Positions 50,689 to 59,745 of a stretch of DNA of 64,000 nt are shown here, piece by piece. The stretch covers positions 15,661 through 79,660 of the forward strand of contig DATBGO010000212.1 in the NCBI GenBank assembly GCA_036558005.1, given 5' to 3'. The stretch is from DATBGO01 sp036558005 (GTDB taxonomy: Bacteria > Actinomycetota > Actinomycetes > Streptosporangiales > Streptosporangiaceae). How positions within the stretch are numbered: position 1 is the first letter of the stretch; the number at the start of each line of letters is the position of its first letter. The position numbers were made by a program, and so were the translations under genes. The notes under the pieces were generated by a model. It was not told where the DNA came from, did not search any database, and saw only the letters and a program-made list of their open reading frames with translations.

Positions 50689-50714
50689 CCCGGGAGGCCG
50701 GCCAGCCTCCCGGG
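50689..50714 (+). other. Hairpin inside the nuo operon between nuoK and nuoL
   Basis: A perfect 10-bp stem CCCGGGAGGC/GCCTCCCGGG with a 6-nt loop sits in a 95-nt gap, the largest in the operon. An overlapping alternative pair CTGGCCCG/CGGGCCAG could compete. It may act in RNA processing or partial termination that sets subunit ratios. Confidence 0.55.
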
Positions 50715-50737
50715 CCAGTACTGCAGAGAGGTAGCAC

Positions 50738-52675
50738 GTGACAGGCTCAGTTGCGGCCGGGCACGCCGCCGCGGCCACGGCGCCGCTGGCCGCGGCCGGC
50801 GTCCAGCGCGCCGCGTGGCTGCTGCTGGCGCTGCCGCTGGCCGGCGCGGCGGTGCTGCTGCTCGGCGGGAAGCGCACCAGCAAGTTCGGGCACCTGATCG
50901 GCGTCGCGATGCCGCTCGCCGCGTTCGCCTACGGCGTGATCGCGTTCGCCGCGATGCTGTCCTACCCGGCCAGCCAGCGCGGCAGGGACCTGCACCTGTT
51001 CTCCTGGATCCCGGTGGCCGGGTTCCACGTGGACATCGGCATCCTGCTGGACCCGCTGTCGATCTGCTTCGTGCTGCTGATCACCGGGGTCGGTTCGCTG
51101 ATCCACATCTACTCGGTCGGCTACATGGCCGCCGACCCGGAGCGGCGCCGGTTCTTCGGCTACATGAACCTGTTCATCGCCGCGATGCTGCTGCTGGTGC
51201 TGGCCGACAACTACCTGGGCCTGTACGCCGGATGGGAAGGCGTCGGCCTGGCCTCCTACCTGCTGATCGGGTTCTGGCAGTTCAAGCCGAGCGCGGCGGT
51301 CGCGGCCAAGAAGGCGTTCATCGCCAACCGGGTCGGCGACGCCGGGCTGTCCATCGCGATCATGCTGATGTTCGCGACCTTCGGGACTGTCAGCTTCACC
51401 GGCGTGTTCGCCGGGTCGGGGGCGGCCAGCCACGGCGTGGTCACCGCGCTCGGGCTGCTGCTGCTGCTCGGCGCCTGCGGCAAGTCAGCCCAGCTGCCGC
51501 TGCAGTCCTGGCTGCTGGACGCCATGGAGGGCCCGACCCCGGTGTCCGCGCTCATCCACGCGGCCACGATGGTGACCGCCGGGGTCTACCTGATCGTCCG
51601 GTCCAACCCGATCTTCAACCTGTCCGGGGACGCGCGGCTCGCTGTCACCGTGGTCGGAGCGGCCACGCTGCTGTTCGGCGCGATCATCGGCTGCGCCAAG
51701 GACGACATCAAGAAGGCGCTCGCCGGGTCCACGATGAGCCAGATCGGCTACATGTTCCTGGCCGCGGGCCTCGGCCCGGCCGGGTACGCGTTCGCCATCG
51801 CGCACCTGCTCGCGCACGGGTTCTTCAAGGCCGGGCTGTTCCTCGGGGCCGGCTCGGTGATGCACGGCGCCAGGGACGAGGTGGACATGCGCCGGTACGG
51901 CGCGATGCGCACGGTCCTGCCGGTGACCTTCATCACCTTCGTGGTCGGCTACCTGGCGATCATCGGGATACCGCCGTTCTCGGGCTTCTTCACCAAGGAC
52001 GGCATCATCGAGGCGGCCTTCGACAAGGGCGGTACCTCCGGCGCGATCCTGGGCAGCGCCGCGCTGCTCGGCGCGGCGATCACCGCGTTCTACATGACCA
52101 GGGTCGTGCTGATGACGTTCTTCGGCGAGAAGCGCTGGGACGACGGGGTGCACCCGCACGAGTCCCCCACGGTGATGACCTCGCCGATGATCGTGCTGGC
52201 GCTCGGCTCGGCGGGCGCGGGCGCGTTCCTGATCATCGGCAACACGCTGGTGAACTTCCTGGCTCCGGTGGTGGGCAGGCCGCCGTCCTCGCACGGCATC
52301 TTCACCCCGGCGTCGCTCGGCTCGCTGGCGCTGGTCATCGTCGGGGTGGCGGCCGGCTGGGTGATGTACGGGCGGCGGGAGGTGCCCGCGGTCGCCCCGG
52401 CCGGCGGGTTCGCGACGGTCGCGGCCCGCAAGGACCTGTACGGCGACGCGGTCAACGAGTCGGTGCTGATGCGGCCGGGCCAGTGGCTGACCAGGCTGTC
52501 GGTGTACTTCGACAACCGCGGCGTGGACGGGATAGTGAACACGCTGGCGGCCACCATGGGCGGGTCGTCGGGCCGGCTGCGCCGGATGCAGACCGGGTTC
52601 GTCCGCTCCTATGCGCTGTCGATGCTGATCGGCGCGGTACTGCTCGTCGGCGCGCTGCTGCTGGTGCGGCTGTGA
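50738..52675 (+). CDS. nuoL: NADH-quinone oxidoreductase subunit L
   Basis: This is an antiporter-like proton-pumping subunit with the long lateral helix. The 645 residues include YAGWEGVGLASYLLIGFW with the key glutamate, LLDAMEGPTPVSALIHAATM and KDDIKKALAGSTMSQIGYM. The start is GTG with GAGAGG upstream. It begins the distal, membrane-pump part of the operon. Confidence 0.97.
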   Translation: MTGSVAAGHAAAATAPLAAAGVQRAAWLLLALPLAGAAVLLLGGKRTSKFGHLIGVAMPLAAFAYGVIAFAAMLSYPASQRGRDLHLFSWIPVAGFHVDIGILLDPLSICFVLLITGVGSLIHIYSVGYMAADPERRRFFGYMNLFIAAMLLLVLADNYLGLYAGWEGVGLASYLLIGFWQFKPSAAVAAKKAFIANRVGDAGLSIAIMLMFATFGTVSFTGVFAGSGAASHGVVTALGLLLLLGACGKSAQLPLQSWLLDAMEGPTPVSALIHAATMVTAGVYLIVRSNPIFNLSGDARLAVTVVGAATLLFGAIIGCAKDDIKKALAGSTMSQIGYMFLAAGLGPAGYAFAIAHLLAHGFFKAGLFLGAGSVMHGARDEVDMRRYGAMRTVLPVTFITFVVGYLAIIGIPPFSGFFTKDGIIEAAFDKGGTSGAILGSAALLGAAITAFYMTRVVLMTFFGEKRWDDGVHPHESPTVMTSPMIVLALGSAGAGAFLIIGNTLVNFLAPVVGRPPSSHGIFTPASLGSLALVIVGVAAGWVMYGRREVPAVAPAGGFATVAARKDLYGDAVNESVLMRPGQWLTRLSVYFDNRGVDGIVNTLAATMGGSSGRLRRMQTGFVRSYALSMLIGAVLLVGALLLVRL

Positions 52676-52697
52676 CCTGGAAAGGCGCGAGGAACCC

Positions 52698-54299
52698 ATG
52701 AGCTCATTTCCCTGGCTGACGGTGGCGGGCGCGGTCCCGCTGGCCGGCGCGGTGGCGGTGGCCCTCACCCCGGGCCGGTCCGCGCCGGGCGGCGCCGCCG
52801 ACCGGCGCGCCCGCGACCTGCTGGTGAAGCGGCTGACGCTGGCCTTCACGCTGGTCACGCTCGGGCTGACGATCGCGATGGCGGTGGCCTACTCACCAGA
52901 CGGCGCGCAGTTCCAGTTCACCCAGACCTACCAGTGGATCCCGCAGTTCGGCGTGCACTACGCGGTCGGCGTGGACGGGATCGCGCTGGTGCTGATCCTG
53001 ATGACCACCGTCTTGATGCCGGTGGTCGTGCTCGCCTCCTGGCATGACGCGGATCCCGCGGCCGGCCCGGGCCAGCAGTCGCCGCGGCGCAGCGTGAAGA
53101 CGTACTTCGCGCTGATGCTGGTGCTGGAGACGATGATGATCGGCGTCTTCGCGGCGACCGACGTCTTCCTGTTCTACGTGTTCTTCGAGGCCATGCTGAT
53201 CCCGATGTATTTCATGATCGGCAGCTTCGGGGTGGGCCAGCGGCAGTACGCGGCGGTGAAGTTCCTGCTCTACAGCCTGCTCGGCGGGCTGCTGATGCTG
53301 GTCGCGGTGATCGCGCTGTACGTCTACTCCGCCCGCGGCGGGCACCCGGGCACGTTCCTGTTCAGCAATCTGGTGCACACCGCGTTCAGCCCGGCCGCGA
53401 GCAAGTGGATGTTCCTCGGCTTCTTCGTGGCGTTCGCGATCAAGGCGCCGCTGTGGCCGTTCCACACCTGGCTGCCGGACGCGGCCGCGTCCGCGCAGCC
53501 TGGCGCGGCGGTGCTGCTGGTCGGGGTGCTGGACAAGGTCGGCACGTTCGGCATGATCAGGTACTGCCTGCAGCTGTTCCCGTCCGCGGCGCACTACTTC
53601 ACCCCGCTGGTCATCGTGCTGTCGGTGGTCGGGGTGCTGTACGGCGCGGTGGTCGCGATCGGCCAGGCCGACCTGAAGCGGCTGATCGCCTACACCTCGG
53701 TGTCTCACTTCGGCCTGATCACCCTGGGCATCTTCGTCATGACCAGCCAGGGCCAGGCCGGCGCGACGCTGTACATGGTCAACCACGGGTTCGCCACCGG
53801 CGCGCTGTTCCTGATCGCCGGGTTCATGATCGCGCGGCGCCGGTCGCAGCTGATCTCCGACTACGGCGGGGTGCAGAAGGTCGCGCCGGTGCTGGCCGGG
53901 CTGTTCCTGATCTCCGGCCTCGCGGGCCTGGCGCTGCCTGGCCTGTCCACCTTCGTCAGCGAGTTCCTGGTCCTGGTCGGCACCTTCACCAAGTACGAGG
54001 CGGCGGCGGTGCTGGCCACCGCCGGCATCATCCTGGCCGCCATCTACATCCTGTGGATGTACCAGCGGACCATGACCGGGCCGGTGCGCGAGGAGGTCAA
54101 GGACATGCCTGACCTGCACGCCCGCGAGCTGTGGGCGGTCGGCCCGCTGATCGCGCTGATCATCGCGCTCGGCGTGTACCCCAAGCCGGTGCTCGACGTC
54201 ATCAACCCGGCGGTGCACCACACGATGGTGCAGGTGCATGCCACCGACCCGGTCCCGCCGCACCCCGCCCCCGCGGCCAACCAGAGGAGCAACCCGTGA
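52698..54299 (+). CDS. nuoM: NADH-quinone oxidoreductase subunit M
   Basis: This is a second antiporter-like pump subunit, 533 residues with about 14 helices. FFEAMLIPMYFMIG carries the conserved glutamate and FHTWLPDAAASAQPGAAVLL the proton-path region. It starts 22 nt after nuoL, and its end overlaps the nuoN GTG by 4 nt. Confidence 0.97.
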   Translation: MSSFPWLTVAGAVPLAGAVAVALTPGRSAPGGAADRRARDLLVKRLTLAFTLVTLGLTIAMAVAYSPDGAQFQFTQTYQWIPQFGVHYAVGVDGIALVLILMTTVLMPVVVLASWHDADPAAGPGQQSPRRSVKTYFALMLVLETMMIGVFAATDVFLFYVFFEAMLIPMYFMIGSFGVGQRQYAAVKFLLYSLLGGLLMLVAVIALYVYSARGGHPGTFLFSNLVHTAFSPAASKWMFLGFFVAFAIKAPLWPFHTWLPDAAASAQPGAAVLLVGVLDKVGTFGMIRYCLQLFPSAAHYFTPLVIVLSVVGVLYGAVVAIGQADLKRLIAYTSVSHFGLITLGIFVMTSQGQAGATLYMVNHGFATGALFLIAGFMIARRRSQLISDYGGVQKVAPVLAGLFLISGLAGLALPGLSTFVSEFLVLVGTFTKYEAAAVLATAGIILAAIYILWMYQRTMTGPVREEVKDMPDLHARELWAVGPLIALIIALGVYPKPVLDVINPAVHHTMVQVHATDPVPPHPAPAANQRSNP

Positions 54300-55897
54300 C
54301 CGGGAGCCTGGCCAGCGCGGCGGCCCTGGCCGCCGCCCCCCCGATTCCCACCCCGCGGATCGAGTACGGGGAGCTCGCCCCGATGCTGCTGGTCTTCGGC
54401 GTGGCCGTGGCCGGGGTGCTGATCGAGGCGTTCGTGCCCCGGCCGCTGCGCCGGGCCATGCACATCGGGCTGGCGCTGGCCGGCCTGGCCGGCGCCTTCG
54501 TGCTCACCATCGTGGTCGCCGCGACCAGCTCGATCTTCGCCCACGGCGCCGCCGGGCACATCGCCGCGATGGGCGCGGTGGCGGTTGACAAGCCGACGCT
54601 GTTCATCCAGGGCACCATCCTGGTGCTCGCGTTCATCAGCGTGCTGCTGATCGCCGAGAGCTCACACGAGGTCAGCCCGTTCGTCGCCCAGGCCGCCGCG
54701 GTGCCCGGCAGCGCGGAGGAACGCGAAGGGCTGCTGGCCGGGATCACCCACACCGAGATCTACCCGCTGACCATGTTCGCCGTCGGCGGGATGCTGCTCT
54801 TCCCCGCCGCGAACGACCTGCTCACCATGTTCGTCGCGCTGGAGGTGCTGTCGCTGCCGCTGTACCTGCTGTGCGGGCTGGCCCGGCGCCGCCGCCTGCT
54901 GTCCCAGGAAGCGGCGATGAAGTACTTCCTGCTCGGCGCGTACTCGTCGGCGTTCTTCCTGTTCGGCGTCGCGATGCTGTACGGGTTCGCCGGCTCGGTC
55001 CGGCTGTCCGCGATCGCGGCGGCGGCGTCGGGCAACACCAGCAACGCCACCCTGCTGTACGCCGGGATCGCGCTGCTGGGCCTCGGCCTGCTGTTCAAGA
55101 TCGGTGCGGTGCCGTTCCACAGCTGGAAGCCGGACGTGTACCAGGGCGCCCCGACCCCGGTCACCGCGCTGATGGCCTCCTGCACCCTGGTGTCGGCGTT
55201 CGGGGCGGTGCTGCGCATCTTCTACGTCGCGTTCGGCCAGCTGGCCTGGAACTGGCGGCCGGCCATGTGGGCGGTGGCGATCCTCACCATGCTGGTCGGC
55301 TCGATCGTCGCGATCACCCAGACCGACGTGAAGCGGCTGCTCGCGTACTCCTCTATCGCCCAGGCCGGATATGTCCTGACAGGGGTCGTCGCCGCCAACA
55401 CCGCGGGCCTGTCCGGCAGCCTGTTCTACCTGGCCGCCTACGGCGCCGCGGTGATCGGCGCGTTCGCGGTGGTGACGCTGGTGCGGGACCAGGCTGGCGA
55501 GGCCGCCCACCTGAGCAGCTGGGCCGGGCTGGGCAAGCGCTCGCCGCTGGTCGCCGGGGTGTTCGCGTTCTTCCTGATCGCGTTCGCCGGGATACCGCTG
55601 ACCAGCGGGTTCAGCGGCAAGTTCGCGGTGTTCCAGGCCGCGATCAGCGGCGGGGCGCTGCCGCTGGTGATCGTCGGCGCGGTGAGCAGCGCGATCCTGG
55701 CCTTCCCTTATGTCCGGGTGATCGTGCTGATGTTCTTCAGCGAGCCCGCTTCCGGCGGGCCCGCCGTGGTCCGGCCCAGCCTGTACACCGGCGTCGCGGT
55801 GGCCGCGGGGGTGCTGGTGACCCTCTGGCTCGGGGTGGCGCCGAACTCGCTGCTGAGCCTTGCCCACCACGCCGCCAGCCAGCTGTTCGTCCGCTGA
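54296..55897 (+). CDS. nuoN: NADH-quinone oxidoreductase subunit N
   Basis: This is a third antiporter-like subunit, 533 residues. FVALEVLSLPLYLLCGLARR, FKIGAVPFHSWKPDVYQGAP and TDVKRLLAYSSIAQAGYVL are conserved. GTG 54296 is chosen for its overlap with the nuoM stop and its GAGGAG site. It ends the operon; a 155-nt gap follows. Confidence 0.97.
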   Translation: MTGSLASAAALAAAPPIPTPRIEYGELAPMLLVFGVAVAGVLIEAFVPRPLRRAMHIGLALAGLAGAFVLTIVVAATSSIFAHGAAGHIAAMGAVAVDKPTLFIQGTILVLAFISVLLIAESSHEVSPFVAQAAAVPGSAEEREGLLAGITHTEIYPLTMFAVGGMLLFPAANDLLTMFVALEVLSLPLYLLCGLARRRRLLSQEAAMKYFLLGAYSSAFFLFGVAMLYGFAGSVRLSAIAAAASGNTSNATLLYAGIALLGLGLLFKIGAVPFHSWKPDVYQGAPTPVTALMASCTLVSAFGAVLRIFYVAFGQLAWNWRPAMWAVAILTMLVGSIVAITQTDVKRLLAYSSIAQAGYVLTGVVAANTAGLSGSLFYLAAYGAAVIGAFAVVTLVRDQAGEAAHLSSWAGLGKRSPLVAGVFAFFLIAFAGIPLTSGFSGKFAVFQAAISGGALPLVIVGAVSSAILAFPYVRVIVLMFFSEPASGGPAVVRPSLYTGVAVAAGVLVTLWLGVAPNSLLSLAHHAASQLFVR

Positions 55898-56052
55898 CCG
55901 GCGGCCCCCGTCCGGCCCGCTGGTGTCCCGGGCCGGCCGCGCGGGAATATGCCGGTTACCCGGCGGTGGACTTATCGTGGGGGTGGCGTTGCCATGGCGT
56001 CGCCGCCCGGTCAGGGTGCCGGGCCCGCGGCCAGAACGATGAGGGAGCCTGA

Positions 56053-57045
56053 GTGGTCACTGTCGTACCCGTGGAGCTGTCTGACGCCGCGCTGGCAGCC
56101 GACGTTGCAGACGGCCTCGCGCGGGTCGAGGACGGCATGCGGGAAGCGGCCCGGGCTCAGCACGAACTGCTCGCCGACACCTCCAGGTACCTGATAGAGG
56201 CGGGCGGGAAGCGGTTCCGCGCCATCCTGGTGCTGCTGGCCGCCCAGTTCGGCGACCCGGGCGACCCGCGGATCGTGCCGGCCGCGGTCGCCATCGAGCT
56301 GACCCACCTGGCCACTCTTTACCACGACGACGTGATGGACGAGGCGGCGGTCCGCCGCGGCGAGCCCAGCGCCAACGCCCGCTGGGACAACACCATCTCG
56401 ATCCTGACCGGCGACTTCCTGTTCGCCCGCGCGTCGGTGATCCTGGCCGATCTCGGCGCTGACGCGATCCGGATCCAGGCCGCGACCTTCGCCCGCCTGG
56501 TGAACGGCCAGATCGCCGAGACCGTCGGGCCGCGGCCGGGCGAGGACCCGCTGGAGCACTACCTGAACGTGGTGACCCAGAAGACCGCGTCGCTGATCGC
56601 GACCGCCGGGCAGTTCGGCGCGTTGTTCGCCGGCGCTCCCGGCGAGGTCACCGACCGGATCAGGCCGGCCTGCGAGGCGCTCGGCGTGGCCTTCCAGCTG
56701 TCCGACGACATCCTGGACGTAGCCAGCGAATCGGGCCAGTCGGGCAAGACGCCGGGAACCGACCTGAGGGAGGGGGTGCTGACGCTGCCGATGCTGCACG
56801 CGCTCCGCTCGGCCGGCCGCGGCGATGCCAGGCTCACCGAACTGCTCGGCGGCGAGCTGACCGACCCGGCCAGGCACGCTGAGGCGCTCGCGCTGCTGCG
56901 CGCGCACCCGGGCATGAAGACCGCCAGGGCCGACCTGGAGAGCTGGGCGCAGCTGGCCAGGAAGGAGATCCTGGCACTGCCGGATCTGCCCGCCCGCGCG
57001 GCGTTCGAAGGGCTGTGCGACTTCGTCGTCGAGCGCACCGGGTAA
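56053..57045 (+). CDS. Trans-polyprenyl diphosphate synthase (menaquinone side chain)
   Basis: This enzyme adds isopentenyl units to an allylic diphosphate, making the long prenyl tail. The 330 residues carry both aspartate-rich motifs: HDDVMD (91-96) and LSDDILD (near 220). GGKRFRAILVLLAAQ and FARLVNGQIAET also match. The GTG start has GAGGGAG upstream. The position behind menG, menJ and nuo strongly suggests the menaquinone side chain; the exact chain length is not readable from sequence. Confidence 0.92.
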   Translation: MVTVVPVELSDAALAADVADGLARVEDGMREAARAQHELLADTSRYLIEAGGKRFRAILVLLAAQFGDPGDPRIVPAAVAIELTHLATLYHDDVMDEAAVRRGEPSANARWDNTISILTGDFLFARASVILADLGADAIRIQAATFARLVNGQIAETVGPRPGEDPLEHYLNVVTQKTASLIATAGQFGALFAGAPGEVTDRIRPACEALGVAFQLSDDILDVASESGQSGKTPGTDLREGVLTLPMLHALRSAGRGDARLTELLGGELTDPARHAEALALLRAHPGMKTARADLESWAQLARKEILALPDLPARAAFEGLCDFVVERTG

Positions 57046-57110
57046 CCCGCGTGAACCCCGCGCCGGGGCCGCGGGGACAGCGCCATCACGTCATCGGGGG
57101 GGTTAGCGAG

Positions 57111-57827
57111 ATGAACAATCACCGCACACTGCCCGCGGCTGCCGCCGGGCTCGCCGCGGTAGCGGTCGCGCTGTCGGGCTGCGGCGGGAGCGCCGCCGCA
57201 CCGTCCGGCCAGGGGGCCAGCGGCACGGCGCGCAGCCCGGCGGCGACCGTCGCCGCGATGAAGACCGCGGTCCGCCAGGCCCGCAGCGTGCACCTGGCCG
57301 GCGCGCTGAGCGGGGCCGGCGGCAACACCGTGAGCCTGAACCTCGGGCTGGTCCGGTCTGGCGGGTTCTCCGGCACGGTCTCCCAGGGCGGCGTGCCCGA
57401 GACGATCATCAACGCCGGCGGCCGGGTCTACATCAAGGCGACCAGGGCGTTCCTCGCCCAGTTGCACGTCCCGGCGGCGGTCTGCTCGCTGATGTGCGGC
57501 AAGTACGTCGCGATGCCGCGGGACAAGAGCAACGCGCTGGCCGGCCAGCTGAGCATGCCGGCCATGCTCGGCTCGCTGACCGGGAAGCTGCCCGCCTTCA
57601 CCAGCGCCGGGTTCGCCACCGTCAACGGCACCAGGTCACGGGTGCTGCGCGGGGCCGACGGCTCGACCCTGGCGGTGGCCGCATCCGGCCCGCCGTACCC
57701 GGTGCGGGCGGTATCCCCGCACCATGCCCGCGGCGAGCTGAACTTCTCGCAGTGGAACCGGGTGCCCGCGCCGGCCGCGCCGCCAGCCAGCCAGGTGATC
57801 GACCTGAGCAGGCTGTCCGGTACGTAA
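57111..57827 (+). CDS. Putative lipoprotein, tandem paralogue 1
   Basis: This secreted lipoprotein has 238 residues with the lipobox ALSGC (Cys24). The body starts with a helix (AMKTAVRQARSVHLAGALSG) and beta strands that resemble the LppX/LprG-like lipid-carrier fold, but the match is loose. A Cys-x3-Cys motif (VCSLMCGKYVAMP), a SGPPYPVRA turn and a VPAPAAPPASQVIDLS end are shared with the next gene. The function is unknown. Confidence 0.75.
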   Translation: MNNHRTLPAAAAGLAAVAVALSGCGGSAAAPSGQGASGTARSPAATVAAMKTAVRQARSVHLAGALSGAGGNTVSLNLGLVRSGGFSGTVSQGGVPETIINAGGRVYIKATRAFLAQLHVPAAVCSLMCGKYVAMPRDKSNALAGQLSMPAMLGSLTGKLPAFTSAGFATVNGTRSRVLRGADGSTLAVAASGPPYPVRAVSPHHARGELNFSQWNRVPAPAAPPASQVIDLSRLSGT

Positions 57828-57882
57828 CGGTTGCCCGTTCTCTGGTAGCGTGCTGTCTCCCCCATTCCCGGTGACGAGGGAG

Positions 57883-58602
57883 ATGAGAGTGCGAACGGGC
57901 GCAATTGTCCTGGCGGCGGGCGCCGCCATTGCGCTGGCGGGCTGCGGCGGCAGTTCCGGCCCCGCGAGCTCGGTCGCGTCGGCGACCGCGGCCCCGGCCA
58001 ACGGCAAGCTGACCGCCGACGCCATCATCGCCCAGCTGAAGACAGCGATGAAGAACGCGAACAGCGTGCACGTAGCCGGCACGGTCACCGACTCGGGCAC
58101 CAGCGACAGCCTCGACCTGGCGATGACCACCGCCGGCAGCCTGTCCGGCACGATATCGAGCGCGGGGACCAAGCTGGAGATCATCGAGGCGGGCAGCACC
58201 GCCTACATCAAGGTGACCAACGGGTTCCTCAAGCTCGCGCACGCCCCGGCCGGGGTCTGCGCGAAGTTCTGCGGGAAGTACGTGGCCACCAGCCAGGCCG
58301 ACAGCAAGCAGATCACCGGTGACCTGTCGCTGACCAAGCTGCTCCAGCAGATCACCCAGTCGATGCCGAAGTTCACCAAGGTCGGCACGACCACGGTCAA
58401 CGGCCAGCAGGCGGTGGTCCTGCACGGGAACGACGGCTCCATCCTGGACGTCGCGGGATCAGGCCCGCCCTACCCGCTGCGGGCGATCGCGCCGAAGTCC
58501 AGCAACGAGGGCCAGCTCGACTTCACCGACTGGAACGCGGTCCCGGCCATCGCCGCGCCGCCGGCCAGCCAGGTGATCAGCCTCAGCCAGCTGGCTGGCT
58601 GA
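57883..58602 (+). CDS. Putative lipoprotein, tandem paralogue 2
   Basis: This lipoprotein has 239 residues with the lipobox ALAGC (Cys21), and is clearly related to the gene before it. Shared features are AMKNANSVHVAGTVTDSG, VCAKFCGKYVATS, SGPPYPLRAIAP and VPAIAAPPASQVISLSQ. GAGGGAG precedes the ATG. The pair arose by duplication. A lipid- or glycolipid-binding role like LppX/LprG is possible but unproven. Confidence 0.75.
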   Translation: MRVRTGAIVLAAGAAIALAGCGGSSGPASSVASATAAPANGKLTADAIIAQLKTAMKNANSVHVAGTVTDSGTSDSLDLAMTTAGSLSGTISSAGTKLEIIEAGSTAYIKVTNGFLKLAHAPAGVCAKFCGKYVATSQADSKQITGDLSLTKLLQQITQSMPKFTKVGTTTVNGQQAVVLHGNDGSILDVAGSGPPYPLRAIAPKSSNEGQLDFTDWNAVPAIAAPPASQVISLSQLAG

Positions 58603-58682
58603 CCGCCGGGCCCGGGCCGCGCGGACCGGCCAGCAGGCACGTCTGCCCGGATATGGCATCAGCGCGCTAGCATTGCTGTCCG

Positions 58683-59516
58683 ATGAGAACCCCTGGGCGC
58701 TCAGCGAACAACGCGGTCGCCGCCGCTGACGACGGCGAGACCGCGGTCCGCAACAGCGACTTCGTTCAGTCCCTCGACCGGGGACTGGCCGTGATCAAGG
58801 CGTTCGGCCCGGACCGCGAGCGGCTGAGCCTCAGCGAGGTCGCGCGGGCCACCGGGCTCACCAGGGCAGCGGCTCGCCGGTTCCTGCTCACCCTGGTCAA
58901 GCTGGGCTACGTGCGCAGCGACGGCAGGGCGTTCTCACTCCGCCCGCGGGTGCTGGAACTGGGCTATGCCTACCTGTCCGGGCTGGCGCTGCCCGAGGTG
59001 GCGGCGCCGCACATGGAGGAACTGGTCGCCAAGCTGCACGAGTCGTCCTCCATCTCCGTGCTGGACGGCCACCACGTGGTCTACGTCGTCCGGGTGCCCA
59101 CCAAGCGGATCATGACCGTGGCGATCTCGGTCGGCACCAGGTTCCCCGCCTACGCGACGTCCATGGGCCGGGTGCTGCTGTCGGCGCTGCCCGCTGAGGA
59201 CCTGGACCGGTACCTGGCCGAGGCCGACTTCGAGCCACTGACCAGCCGGACCGTCACCGACCCGGGCAAGCTCGCCGCGATCGTCGCCGAGGTGCGGGAG
59301 CAGGGTTACGCGATCGTCGACCAGGAGCTGGAGGAAGGGCTGCGGGCGGTCGCCGCGCCCATCCGCGGCGCGGCCGACGTCGGCACCGCGGCCATCAACG
59401 TGTCCGCGCACGCCAGCCGGATCAGCATGGCGGCGCTGCGCGCCGAGATCCTGCCGGAGCTGCTGAAGACGGCCCGTCAGATAGAGGCCGATCTGCGGGC
59501 ACAGGGCCCGGTCTGA
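58683..59516 (+). CDS. IclR-family regulator (PcaR/PobR-like)
   Basis: This regulator has 277 residues. The N-terminal winged helix (about 25-90) holds SLSEVARATGLTRAAARRFL and LGYVRSDGRAFSLRPRVLEL, typical of the PcaR/PcaU/PobR branch that senses aromatic acids. The C-terminal effector domain (about 105-270) has SISVLDGHHVVYVVRVPT and YAIVDQELEEGLRAVAAPI. No ribosome site is seen. A -10-like TAGCAT ends 9 nt before the ATG, so the mRNA may be nearly leaderless. It probably controls the transporter downstream. Confidence 0.92.
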   Translation: MRTPGRSANNAVAAADDGETAVRNSDFVQSLDRGLAVIKAFGPDRERLSLSEVARATGLTRAAARRFLLTLVKLGYVRSDGRAFSLRPRVLELGYAYLSGLALPEVAAPHMEELVAKLHESSSISVLDGHHVVYVVRVPTKRIMTVAISVGTRFPAYATSMGRVLLSALPAEDLDRYLAEADFEPLTSRTVTDPGKLAAIVAEVREQGYAIVDQELEEGLRAVAAPIRGAADVGTAAINVSAHASRISMAALRAEILPELLKTARQIEADLRAQGPV

Positions 59517-59580
59517 CCTGCTGCCCTGGCCGGCGTTTCCGGGGCTATTTGCAGGCTCTCGGCACGCCTTGCGGCGGCTG

Positions 59581-59640
59581 TTGACAGTCGCTCCGAGCGC
59601 GTGGTTAAGTTCTACATTGCGTATAGTCGTACGCTAAGCG
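59581..59640 (+). promoter_or_regulatory. Promoter and IclR-type operator of the ABC transporter operon
   Basis: A consensus -35 TTGACA (59581-59586) is followed after 18 nt by TTAAGT (59605-59610). Overlapping the start region is an inverted repeat GCGTA-TAGTCG-TACGC (59619-59634), itself flanked by GTTC (59609-59612) and GAAC (59639-59642). Such GTTC/GAAC-containing repeats resemble operators of IclR-type regulators, and an IclR gene lies just upstream. Confidence 0.6.
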
Positions 59641-59745
59641 AACATCCTGTGATGCCATGTCCGGGTGAGCCGGCCACGAAACGGAGCGGTCGCGGGGCGG
59701 CTAGGCCGGCGGCGGCTCGCGGGCGCTGACTTCTGAGGAGACGGA

